DNA from: Clostridiales bacterium
GTDB lineage: Bacteria; Bacillota; Clostridia; Peptostreptococcales; Anaerovoracaceae
Direction: 5' to 3'
NCBI GenBank assembly: GCA_009911365.1
Contig: QXXF01000004.1
Span: 186,001 to 250,000 of the forward strand
Length of the DNA: 64,000 nt
The stretch's first letter is position 1, and every line of letters begins with the position of its first letter. This document shows, piece after piece, positions 1-7,515 of the stretch. The notes below the pieces were generated by a model. That model was given only the letters and a program-made list of their open reading frames with translations. It did no database searches and was not told where the DNA came from. Both the position numbers and the translations under genes were made by a program.

Positions 1-21
1 GAAACATCTTCTTTTTTTCAT
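1..21 (-). CDS. Start of a leftward gene cut by the window edge
   Basis: Reading leftward from 21, an ATG opens the seven codons MKKRRCF before the window ends. A GGTGGG ribosome site lies about eight bases upstream, which makes this a believable start. Too little protein is visible to name a function. It would be transcribed divergently from pgi. Confidence 0.4.
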
Positions 22-486
22 TTTAATTCCCACCTTTCATAGTAAAAAATTTATGTAGTGTGGGCATAATTTAGAACAAAAAAATGCAGTGCGCAATAAA
101 AGACAAAAAGGCCGAAAACCGTTGTTTTTACTGATATCTGAAAGGGGAGAAGTTTCTGAAAATGCCTGTTTGACAGGCGGAAATCGGGAGTCTTTTCAGG
201 GAAAAAACACATCAAAAAAGCCAGGCTGGATATGCTGAGAAAATCCGAAATTTTCCCGGTGGTTTTGACAAAATACGCAGTACGATTTCCATAGAGCGGG
301 CTTGTGGCTGATGCTTTATGGAACTACATATGTGTGATGAGAGCACAAATCGACCTCTGGGGCATTTAGAACATTGAAAAAAGTGATTTCCGTGCCAGAA
401 GCACAAAATATCTTGAATAAGATGCCAGAGAAGATTAAAATAATAAATAGTGAATAAAAGGAACGAAAAAGAGATAGGAGGGCATT
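22..486. other. Intergenic region before pgi, no gene seen
   Basis: About 465 bases separate the leftward gene start from pgi. No open frame here has a ribosome site or recognisable protein. A TTGACA at 265-270 followed after 17 bases by a poor -10 (TCCATA) is a weak promoter candidate, and AT-rich sequence at 430-455 could hold a -10 for pgi. Nothing is firm. Confidence 0.4.
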
Positions 487-1707
487 ATGGATTTGAGAGT
501 GGATATTTCCAGGAGTGGCTTGACCGGCGAGGAAATCAATGCGAAAAAAGATGCGGTGGACGCAGCCTTAGAACGGCTGTGGTCAGGTAAAGAGGATTTT
601 ACAGGGTGGGTGAAGTTGCCCCTGGAATATGACAAAAACGAAGTGGAGCGAATTTTAAACGTTTCCGACATCATTAGACAGCAGTGCGGCTTGTTGATCG
701 TCATAGGGATCGGAGGTTCGTACCTAGGTGCGAAGGCGACTATCGACGCACTGGAGAAAGAACCAGACGCGCCACAGGTGAAATTCGCGGGCATCAATCT
801 GAGCGCGGTTTATCATGCGCGGCTACTGAGAGAAATGGACTTACAGGACGTTTGCCTGTGTGTCATTTCCAAATCAGGAACCACTGTGGAAACCACGGCG
901 ACTTTTAATATTTTCAAGAAAGCGCTCATTGAAAAGTACGGAAAAGAAGAGGCTGTAAAGAGGATCTATGCCATTACGGATGAAAAGAACGGGGCACTGC
1001 GGGAAGAAACAGAAGCCGAAGGTTATACAAGCTTCGTTATCCCATCTGACATTGGTGGGCGTTATTCCGTGCTGACCCCAGTGGGCCTGCTGCCCATTGC
1101 GGTCGCTGGCGTTGACATTAGAGGCCTGCTGCAAGGCGCGGAGACAATGGCGGGCTCGCCGGAATGGGATTTTGACGCTTCCTCGTACGCTGTGGCGAGG
1201 TTCCTGCTTTTGCAAAAGGGCAAGGCGGTGGAAGCTATCCAGCATTACGAACCAAGTCTCAAATATTTTGTGGAATGGATCAAGCAGCTTTTTGGAGAAA
1301 GCGAAGGCAAGGATGGGACCGGACTGTTCCCAGCAGGGCTGGAGCTGACAGCGGACCTTCACTCCATGGGGCAATTCCTCCAGCAGGGGAGCCAGATTTT
1401 TTTTGAAACCGTGCTCAATGTGAAAAATTCTCCGGTGGACATGACCATCCCAGCAGGGCCACTGGAGGGAAAAACTCTGAACCAGCTGAACAGAGCCGCG
1501 GTGCGGGGCGTGATCGAAGCTCACAGCAGTGCGGGGGTCCCGATCATTCGCATCGACATCCCAGAGCTGGATGCTTTCCATTATGGACAGCTGATCTACT
1601 TTTTTGAAACTTCCTGTGCGATCACGGCAATGCTGATGGGAGTCAATCCATTTGACCAGCCTGGCGTGGAAGCGTACAAAAAAGAGATGAAAAAAGAAAT
1701 TTTCTGA
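487..1707 (+). CDS. pgi: Glucose-6-phosphate isomerase
   Basis: Interconverts glucose 6-phosphate and fructose 6-phosphate in cytoplasmic glycolysis. The 406-residue protein has the family marks in order: IGIGGSYLGA near 73-82, the phosphate-binding SKSGTTVETT near 129-138, a DIGGRYSV stretch, and the C-terminal signature FDQPGVEAYK near 389-398. It is somewhat shorter than the roughly 450-residue enzymes of Bacillus relatives but the N-terminal WxxxPxxYDKNE region is present, so it looks complete. AGGAGGG at 476-482 ends four bases before the ATG. It appears to be a single-gene unit; the next gene has its own spacing of about 130 bases. Confidence 0.95.
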   Translation: MDLRVDISRSGLTGEEINAKKDAVDAALERLWSGKEDFTGWVKLPLEYDKNEVERILNVSDIIRQQCGLLIVIGIGGSYLGAKATIDALEKEPDAPQVKFAGINLSAVYHARLLREMDLQDVCLCVISKSGTTVETTATFNIFKKALIEKYGKEEAVKRIYAITDEKNGALREETEAEGYTSFVIPSDIGGRYSVLTPVGLLPIAVAGVDIRGLLQGAETMAGSPEWDFDASSYAVARFLLLQKGKAVEAIQHYEPSLKYFVEWIKQLFGESEGKDGTGLFPAGLELTADLHSMGQFLQQGSQIFFETVLNVKNSPVDMTIPAGPLEGKTLNQLNRAAVRGVIEAHSSAGVPIIRIDIPELDAFHYGQLIYFFETSCAITAMLMGVNPFDQPGVEAYKKEMKKEIF

Positions 1708-1835
1708 TGCAAAGAAGGCAAAAATAGGTTACAATGTATAGTGGTGCAAGCGATCGTGAGTCCTATAGCGCCATGATGAAGTCATATTTTTAGCAATCCT
1801 GCGGGATTGGCATATTTACAAGGAGGACATTGCAT

Positions 1836-2684
1836 ATGAAAAAGGTAGGAGTATTAGGTACAGGCACAATGGGTGCTGGAATCATTCAGGTTCTCGCACA
1901 GAACGGTTATGAAGTCGTTTTGAGAGCGAGAAGACAGACGTCTGTTGACAACGGTATCGCAACTGTAACAAAGAACCTGGACAAATTAGTGAAAAAAGAA
2001 AAGATCACAGCTGCTGACAAAGATGAAATTCTCGGAAGAGTAAAGGGTTCCACAGATATCAGCATCGTAAAAGATGCGGATCTGATCATTGAAGCGGCGA
2101 CAGAAAACATGGAAGCAAAGAAAGCGCTGTTCCAGGAATTAGACGAACTGTGCAAGCCTGACACCATCATCGCTACAAACACTTCCGCTCTGTCCATCAC
2201 GGAAATCGCCGCAGCGACAAAGAGACCTGACAAAATCATTGGCATGCATTTCTTTAACCCAGTTCCTGCCATGAAGCTGGTTGAGATCGTAAAGGGGCTG
2301 ACTACTTCCGAAGAAACCAGATCCACAATCATCGAACTGACAAAGGCTCTGAAGAAGACGCCTGTGGATGTGGCGGAAGCTCCGGGATTCGTTGTTAACA
2401 GAATCCTGATCCCAATGGTGAACGAAGGAATCGGCATTCTGGCTGATGGCGTCGCTGATGCGGAAGGCATTGACACAGCTATGCAGCTGGGAGCAAACCA
2501 CCCAATGGGACCTCTCGCTCTGGGTGACCTGATTGGACTGGACGTATGCCTGGCTATCATGGAAACGCTGTACAATGAATTTGGTGACACCAAGTACAGA
2601 CCGCATCCGCTGCTGAAAAAAATGGTTCGTGCGGGCAAGCTGGGAAGAAAAACTGGAGTCGGTTTCTACGATTACAGCAAATAA
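1836..2684 (+). CDS. hbd: 3-hydroxybutyryl-CoA dehydrogenase
   Basis: NAD(P)-dependent oxidoreductase of the butyrate/crotonyl-CoA pathway, interconverting acetoacetyl-CoA and 3-hydroxybutyryl-CoA. The protein is 282 residues, the usual length for clostridial Hbd. It shows the Rossmann motif GTGTMGAG at 8-15, NTSALSI, the catalytic-region [23 protein letters not shown] and a C-terminal [12 protein letters not shown] chose the ATG at 1836 because AGGAGG at 1821-1826 fits it; an in-frame TTG at 1830 is too close. No thiolase, crotonase or butyryl-CoA dehydrogenase gene is adjacent, so it is not in a classical bcs operon here. A hairpin terminator follows. Confidence 0.95.
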   Translation: MKKVGVLGTGTMGAGIIQVLAQNGYEVVLRARRQTSVDNGIATVTKNLDKLVKKEKITAADKDEILGRVKGSTDISIVKDADLIIEAATENMEAKKALFQELDELCKPDTIIATNTSALSITEIAAATKRPDKIIGMHFFNPVPAMKLVEIVKGLTTSEETRSTIIELTKALKKTPVDVAEAPGFVVNRILIPMVNEGIGILADGVADAEGIDTAMQLGANHPMGPLALGDLIGLDVCLAIMETLYNEFGDTKYRPHPLLKKMVRAGKLGRKTGVGFYDYSK

Positions 2685-2699
2685 ATCAAATGTTACATC

Positions 2700-2736
2700 A
2701 AAGGTCGTTCTCAAAGAGAGGCGGCCTTTTGCTTTT
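2700..2736 (+). terminator. Rho-independent terminator after hbd
   Basis: AAAGGTCG at 2700-2707 pairs with CGGCCTTT at 2722-2729 (one G-U pair), with TTCTC/GAGAG pairing inside, followed by a T-rich run. Confidence 0.8.
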
Positions 2737-2799
2737 GAGCTATTTTGATGAAGAATGAGATGAAAGGCTTTGAAATCAGAGACGAAACAGAATTTTTCC

Positions 2800-2827
2800 T
2801 TGCATTTCCTCCAAACTAGTGTATAAT
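2800..2827 (+). promoter_or_regulatory. Sigma-A-type promoter for rpsF-ssb-rpsR
   Basis: TTGCAT at 2800-2805, a 16-base spacer and a perfect TATAAT at 2822-2827. The predicted transcript starts about 73 bases before rpsF. Confidence 0.8.
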
Positions 2828-2858
2828 AAAAAAGCATTGAAATTTTTCAGTGTTCTCT

Positions 2859-2879
2859 GCGCCTGCGAGCCGCAGGTGC
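2859..2879 (+). promoter_or_regulatory. Candidate S6:S18-binding leader hairpin
   Basis: GCGCCTGC (2859-2866) pairs with GCAGGTGC (2872-2879) around a GAGCC loop, so a CCG trinucleotide lies at the loop/stem edge (2870-2872). Known rpsF leaders fold into a hairpin with a conserved CCG that mimics the 16S rRNA site of the S6:S18 complex and gives autoregulation. Position between promoter and rpsF fits. The match to the known motif is my judgement from memory, not a covariance search. Confidence 0.5.
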
Positions 2880-2906
2880 CATTTAGTCCATAGGGAGGTG
2901 AAACAA

Positions 2907-3194
2907 ATGACAAATTATGAGGTTATGTTCATTATCGACCCAATGCTGGAAGACGAGAAAAAGGACGCTACTGTTGAGACTGTTCAGGAAATTATCAACA
3001 ATGACGGCGAAGTTTCTAAAGTCGATGTATGGGGAATGAGAAAGCTTGCGTATCCGATCCAGAAAAAGAACGATGGCTACTATGTCGTAGTAGAGTTCAA
3101 AGCAAGCTCTGAGCTGCCTAAGGAATTAGACAGAAGACTCAAGATCTCTGATCATGTAATGAGACACATGATCATCAATAAGGATGAAAAATAA
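2907..3194 (+). CDS. rpsF: Ribosomal protein S6
   Basis: Small-subunit ribosomal protein that binds 16S rRNA as a pair with S18. The 95-residue protein begins MTNYEVMFIIDP and contains WGMRKLAYPI and GYYVVVEF, all typical of bS6. The ATG at 2907 is preceded by GGGAGGTG at 2893-2900; an upstream in-frame start at 2850 would translate the leader hairpin and is rejected. First gene of the conserved rpsF-ssb-rpsR operon, probably controlled by the leader hairpin. Confidence 0.97.
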   Translation: MTNYEVMFIIDPMLEDEKKDATVETVQEIINNDGEVSKVDVWGMRKLAYPIQKKNDGYYVVVEFKASSELPKELDRRLKISDHVMRHMIINKDEK

Positions 3195-3206
3195 AGGGGT
3201 ACGGGT

Positions 3207-3653
3207 ATGAATAACGTAGTACTGATCGGTAGATTGACCAGGGACCCTGAGGTCCGGTATACTTCTGAAACGCAGATGGCTGTTGCTAGATTCAGCGTTG
3301 CCATCGATCGCCCGACCAGGTCCGGCGGTGAAAAACAGACGGACTTCCCAAATGTAGTCGTATTTGGGAGACAGGCGGAAAACTGCGAGCGCTTTCTGCG
3401 GAAAGGTCGGCTTGTAGGCGTACAAGGAAGGATCCAGACCGGAAAATACACTAATAAAGATGGCGCAACCGTTTATACTACAGAGGTTGTTGCCAACAAT
3501 GTAGAATTTTTAGATTGGGGCGACCGCAATGAAAGAAACGATAGGCCGGTTAACGAACGGCCCGCGGCAGCGTCGCAGCCTGCTTCACCAAGGGAAGACA
3601 TGGGGATCCCAGATGGGTTTTCAGCCATTGAGGATGAGGACATCCCATTCTAA
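3207..3653 (+). CDS. ssb: Single-stranded DNA-binding protein
   Basis: Binds single-stranded DNA during replication, repair and recombination. The 148-residue protein opens MNNVVLIGRLTRDPEVR, has an OB-fold through about residue 105 and ends in the acidic partner-binding tail EDEDIPF that recruits repair and replication proteins. It lies 12 bases after rpsF and 18 before rpsR, the usual place for the housekeeping SSB in Firmicutes. The ribosome site (GGGGTACGGG) is modest, which suggests coupling with rpsF. Confidence 0.96.
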   Translation: MNNVVLIGRLTRDPEVRYTSETQMAVARFSVAIDRPTRSGGEKQTDFPNVVVFGRQAENCERFLRKGRLVGVQGRIQTGKYTNKDGATVYTTEVVANNVEFLDWGDRNERNDRPVNERPAAASQPASPREDMGIPDGFSAIEDEDIPF

Positions 3654-3671
3654 AAGAAAGGAGATTATGTC

Positions 3672-3902
3672 ATGGAAAAAAGACGTGGCGGCATGAGAAG
3701 AAAAAAAGTATGCCAGTTCTGTGCGGACAAGACAGAAACCATAGATTACAAAGACGTTGAAAAACTGAAAAAATATGTAACGGAAAGAGGTAAAATCCTT
3801 CCAAAGAGGATCACCGGAACTTGCGCTGTACACCAGAGAGAAGTGACAAGAGCCATCAAGAGGGCAAGAATCGTTGCGCTTCTGCCATATACAGCGGACT
3901 AA
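3672..3902 (+). CDS. rpsR: Ribosomal protein S18 (zinc-binding form)
   Basis: Partner of S6 on the platform of the 30S subunit. The 76-residue protein has the conserved RRKKVCQFC start and the [12 protein letters not shown]...[10 protein letters not shown] end. The C-x2-C pair plus the later C and H correspond to the metal-binding (C+) version of S18 rather than the metal-free one. AAAGGAG precedes the ATG. Last gene of the operon; a strong terminator follows at once. Confidence 0.96.
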   Translation: MEKRRGGMRRKKVCQFCADKTETIDYKDVEKLKKYVTERGKILPKRITGTCAVHQREVTRAIKRARIVALLPYTAD

Positions 3903-3916
3903 GAAATTTAAAAATT

Positions 3917-3958
3917 ACGAGATCAGCAAGTGAAAACAAGCGGGTCTCGTTTTTTTTT
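3917..3958 (+). terminator. Terminator of the rpsF-ssb-rpsR operon
   Basis: ACGAGATC (3917-3924) pairs with GGTCTCGT (3943-3950, one G-U) and runs into nine T residues. Confidence 0.85.
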
Positions 3959-4131
3959 ACGCAGAAAATACCACCTGCGATATCTAGTGAGCTTGCCTTC
4001 AATCAAGGACTTGCTGCCCGTTCTGCTTCAAAGCTCCGCTTTGTCAGTAAGAAAAGAAAGTCCTTTTGCCGATTTTGATTCAGGAAAGTAATTATAGCGT
4101 AGCCGTAAATGTAAAAAATACATGTAAATGA

Positions 4132-4160
4132 TTGACATTTATCCTATCTTGATGTAAAAT
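4132..4160 (+). promoter_or_regulatory. Near-consensus promoter of the Rpn-type gene
   Basis: TTGACA at 4132-4137, exactly 17 bases, then TAAAAT at 4155-4160. The rest of the 3959-4204 gap shows no gene. Confidence 0.8.
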
Positions 4161-4204
4161 TATAGAAATTGTAATAAAAATTACATAGCAAAAGGGGATA
4201 AAAC

Positions 4205-4975
4205 ATGTCATTGACATTAGAAAATGATGTGATGTTCAAGGCCGTATTTGACAGAGAGAATGAGGAATGCAAAGCCGCTCTGATCGACATGCTCAATTTG
4301 ATCTTGGAGAGGAAAGAGGATCCTATCCAGTCTGTTATTTATAAAAATCCTTTCAACGTGCGGGAAATAGATGCGCAAAAAGAAGGCATTCTCGACATTA
4401 AAGCAGAAACGAACAGAGACGAACTGCTGGATATCGAGATGCAATTCACAGAAGATGAGGAAATCGTTGAGCGAAATCTTTACTACCATTGTGGGATGGT
4501 GATGCAGGGATTGGCAACAGGCGAGAAGTATGGTAAACTGAAAAAAACATCAGCATATCGATTTTGAATTATACTCTGCCGCAAACGAGCCAAGGATTCC
4601 ATACTTGCCATATCCTCAAAGAAGAGCGAATGGGTAAAACGCTGACTAATCTCATGCGGTTTCACTACATCGAACTGCCAAAAGTAACTCAAGATAAACG
4701 GTCGATCGAAGAGCTGACAGAAGAGGCACGGTTTCTCGAATATTTAAAGTACGCAGGAGAGCCGAATGACAGACACGATCATGAGAAAGATGGAAGCTGA
4801 CAAGAATCGGCTGGAGGAAACAAGTGCCCGGTTGAAGACAACAAGTAACCAGTTGAAAGATGCCAGCGCTCAGCTAAAGCATGCGGTTCAAAGCCTAGCG
4901 GCCCAGGGAGTGGATATAGAAAGAATTGCGGAAATCATGGCTATGCAGGAGCAACAGGTTAGGGCCTATTTATAA
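4205..4975 (+). pseudogene. Rpn-family (PD-(D/E)XK) nuclease/transposase-like gene, frameshifted
   Basis: Rpn proteins are recombination-promoting nucleases once called putative transposases. The first frame (4205-4567) has the family N-terminus: DVMFKAVFD, a YKNPF stretch, ILDIKAETN and LLDIEMQF, which form the PD-(D/E)XK core, then RNLYYHCGMVMQGL. The expected continuation (ISISILNY...RFHYIELPKV, LEYLKYAG) is in another frame from about 4550 to 4800, consistent with loss of one base at the A-run before 4550. The C-terminal part (AAQGVDIERIAEIM) is back in the first frame from 4766, where residues between LKYAG and the C-terminal helix seem to be missing. Two frame changes make this a pseudogene. 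The ribosome site AAAGGGG and a strong promoter remain. Confidence 0.75.
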
Positions 4976-5075
4976 GGTGCTCTCCTTGTGAAGCGGTCGG
5001 AGGGATAGTGTTTCTATCATGCTTTTGGCTGAAATTCCACAACATCTGGGGGAAGACAAAGGAGAAATTTTGTGG

Positions 5076-5167
5076 TATAATAAACGCTATAGATTAAAAC
5101 GGCGTTGCCGTAAGGAAGCGTTTGTTGAATCACGGCCTCGGATTATATTTCTAGAGGAAGGCCGCGG
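5076..5167 (+). repeat. Tandem hairpin element, copy A
   Basis: Starts with TATAAT (5076-5081). AAACGCT (5082-5088) pairs with AGCGTTT (5117-5123) around an inner perfect hairpin ACGGC-GTT-GCCGT (5099-5111); a second stem pairs CACGGCC (5131-5137) with GGCCGCG (5160-5166, one mismatch). Copy B begins at the next TATAAT, 92 bases on. Copies C and D lie at 23986-24108. The paired bases differ between copies A and C in a compensatory way. Confidence 0.75.
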
Positions 5168-5222
5168 TATAATAAACGCTATAGTATCGAAATGGCGTTG
5201 CTCTAAGGAAGCGTCTATTAGT
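5168..5222 (+). repeat. Tandem hairpin element, copy B (shorter)
   Basis: TATAAT at 5168-5173, AAACGCT at 5174-5180 and AGCGTCT at 5210-5216 (one mismatch in the stem) with the same GGCGTTGC centre and AAGGA before the right arm. The second stem of copy A is not kept. It lies 47 bases before gdpP. Confidence 0.7.
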
Positions 5223-5268
5223 GCCGGCAGGTGGAATGAAGGCGGCAGAGACAGGAGAATGTTAGTAT

Positions 5269-7026
5269 ATGTGTGCAAGTGAAATAGAAAAATCGCTTTG
5301 TGAATATGCGCCAACGCCTTTGTGCATTGTCAATTCTCAAGGCAAGGTGTCCAATATCAGCTCAAAAATTGGGGAAGTATTCATATACGATGGGATTGAA
5401 GGCGCAGATGTTTACGCACTGATGGGGATTAAATACTCGGAAATCGTTCAAGCTACGGAAGAAGAACGTTCCCTGACGCTTTCACGCAATGATAAAACCT
5501 TCAAATTACTCACTGCCTTTGTTGGAACGGACGCAGCGGAAAAAAGCATTGTGGTGTATTTTTTCGATGTGACCAATTATGAAACCTTAAAGGCCCTCCA
5601 CAATCAGGAGCGTAGCTGCATGGCTATCGTGAATGTGGATAATTTTGATGAATTGATATCAACAAATGGTGAGGACAACCAGATTCAGCTTTCGACACGG
5701 ATTGACAAGGTGATCCGCGGCTGGGGCGCAAAGATGAATGCGTCTGTGGTTCGATACAAAGACCACCTTTATTTGCTGGTATTTGAATATCGGCATTATG
5801 TGAAGCTGTCAGAAACGAAATTTCCTATTCTGGATGAAGCCCGCAACCTGGAAACAGAGTCGGATTTTCCTGTGACTTTGAGTATAGGGTTGGGCATAGG
5901 CGGAAAATCTCCGGCAGAGACAGAGCAGTATGCGGCAGATGCGTTGGATATCGCTTTGGGAAGAGGTGGTGACCAGGCGGTTGTCAAGAATATCAGACGG
6001 ATTGAATATTTCGGTGGAAAAGCGCAGACTGTGGAAAAGCGAAACAAAGGTAAATCCAGGGTTATCGCCCATGCGCTGCGCCAGCTGATTGATCAGTCCT
6101 CCAGAGTACTGATCATGGGACACCGCAATCCAGACATGGACTGTTTTGGCGCATCCATCGGGATTTTCAGGATTGCGGCCAGTGTCAAAAAAGAAGCGCA
6201 TATTGTGATCGGAGAATACAATGAAGCTTTGGCTTCCATCTATCAGGCAGCTAAGGAAAGCGAAGAATACAGCTTTATCAATGGTGAAAAGGCTATGTCT
6301 CTTTGCGATGAAAACACGCTAGTCGTGGTTTTAGACACCCATAGGCCAAGCCTTGTGGAATGCCCGCAGCTGCTGGAGGGCGAAAAAATAGTAGTCATTG
6401 ACCATCATAGAAAGGCGGAAGAGGCCATACCCCACATGATCCTCGCATATATGGAACCATATGCCTCCTCCACATCGGAATTGGTGGCGGAAATCATACA
6501 ATATTCTGGCGAAAAAAAGACCTTGAAAAAAATGGACGCAGAGGCTCTTTTGGCTGGGATCACAGTGGACACCAATCGTTTCGCTGTTAAAACCGGAGTT
6601 CGGACCTTTGAGGCGGCTTCCTGGCTGCGGCGATGCGGTGCGGATACAGCGGCGGTCAAACGGTATTTTCAATCGGATTTGGACAGCTTCCAAATTCGGG
6701 CAAAATGTATCGCCAATGCGGTATTCCTAGATGGCGGCATTGCCATGTCCGTTTGTCAGGGTGAAAATCCAAATGCGCAGATTGTCAATTCCCAGGTGGC
6801 GGATGAATTGCTGACAGTTAAGGGGATACGGGCGACGTTTGTGGCTGGACAAAATGACCGAGGACAGACTGTGGTCAGTGCCAGATCCTTAGGGGATCTC
6901 AATGTACAGGTGATCATGGAAAAGCTAGGCGGCGGCGGTCATTTGAACACTGCGGGGGCCCAGGTGGAGACTAGTCCAGAGGAAACATTAGAAAATTTAA
7001 AGGCAATTTTAGAGGAATTTCTTTAA
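5269..7026 (+). CDS. gdpP: GdpP-like c-di-AMP phosphodiesterase lacking membrane helices
   Basis: GdpP (YybT) hydrolyses cyclic di-AMP and so sets potassium and cell-wall homeostasis. In 585 residues one sees a PAS-like region (about 15-100), a degenerate GGDEF domain whose motif reads RGGDQ (232-236), then the DHH domain with HRNPDMD (285-291), DTH (356-358) and DHH (378-380), and DHHA1 with GGGGHLNTAGAQ (554-565). All metal ligands appear present. Unlike the usual family member it has no pair of N-terminal membrane helices, so it should be cytoplasmic. AGGAG at 5253-5257 serves the ATG. Gene order gdpP-rplI-dnaB is the Firmicutes norm, 27 bases before rplI. Confidence 0.88.
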   Translation: MCASEIEKSLCEYAPTPLCIVNSQGKVSNISSKIGEVFIYDGIEGADVYALMGIKYSEIVQATEEERSLTLSRNDKTFKLLTAFVGTDAAEKSIVVYFFDVTNYETLKALHNQERSCMAIVNVDNFDELISTNGEDNQIQLSTRIDKVIRGWGAKMNASVVRYKDHLYLLVFEYRHYVKLSETKFPILDEARNLETESDFPVTLSIGLGIGGKSPAETEQYAADALDIALGRGGDQAVVKNIRRIEYFGGKAQTVEKRNKGKSRVIAHALRQLIDQSSRVLIMGHRNPDMDCFGASIGIFRIAASVKKEAHIVIGEYNEALASIYQAAKESEEYSFINGEKAMSLCDENTLVVVLDTHRPSLVECPQLLEGEKIVVIDHHRKAEEAIPHMILAYMEPYASSTSELVAEIIQYSGEKKTLKKMDAEALLAGITVDTNRFAVKTGVRTFEAASWLRRCGADTAAVKRYFQSDLDSFQIRAKCIANAVFLDGGIAMSVCQGENPNAQIVNSQVADELLTVKGIRATFVAGQNDRGQTVVSARSLGDLNVQVIMEKLGGGGHLNTAGAQVETSPEETLENLKAILEEFL

Positions 7027-7053
7027 CTCGTCACATTAGGAGGTTATAATAAA

Positions 7054-7497
7054 ATGATTGTAATATTGCAGAAAGATTTGAAAGGCACGGGCAAAGCGGG
7101 CGATGTTGTAAAGGTCAGCGACGGCTATGCCAGAAATATGTTGATCCCAAGGGGAATCGCAAAAGAGGCCACAGAAGGAAACATAAAGAACCTTGAAAAA
7201 CAAAAAGCTCTAGCAGCTGAAAAAAAGGCGGAGCAAAAAGCTGCGGCGCAGGCAACCGCAGAGAAAATTGGCAGCTTGACAGTGACGATCCAGAGCAAGG
7301 GCGGCGAAGGCGGTAGGTTGTTTGGTTCCATTACATCAAAGGATATCGCAGATGCCTTAGCTGACCAGCATGGCATTAAAATCGATAAGAAAAAGATTGA
7401 TTTGGGCGGACCGATCAAACAGACTGGCGATTTTACGGTGCCGATCAAGCTGTATAGCGATGTGACAGCTAGCCTGAAAGTAACAGTCACAGTCTAG
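7054..7497 (+). CDS. rplI: Ribosomal protein L9
   Basis: Large-subunit protein that binds 23S rRNA near the L1 stalk. The 147-residue protein has the N-terminal MIVILQKDLKGTGKAGDVV, the GYARNMLIPRG signature, the long central helix rich in K, E and A, and the C-terminal domain. AGGAGG lies nine bases before the ATG. It sits between gdpP and dnaB as in B. subtilis. Confidence 0.97.
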   Translation: MIVILQKDLKGTGKAGDVVKVSDGYARNMLIPRGIAKEATEGNIKNLEKQKALAAEKKAEQKAAAQATAEKIGSLTVTIQSKGGEGGRLFGSITSKDIADALADQHGIKIDKKKIDLGGPIKQTGDFTVPIKLYSDVTASLKVTVTV

Positions 7498-7515
7498 GAA
7501 AGAGGATTCTATAGT

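Noticed and set aside
874-1581. Long open frame on the lower strand across pgi
   Set aside because: It is antisense to conserved pgi codons, has no ribosome site and no family resemblance.
1907-2638. Long lower-strand frame across hbd
   Set aside because: Antisense shadow of a well-conserved gene; serine-rich composition follows from the complement.
5019-5282. Rightward frame of 87 codons across the hairpin elements
   Set aside because: No ribosome site, its sequence is that of the repeated element, and it overlaps the gdpP start.
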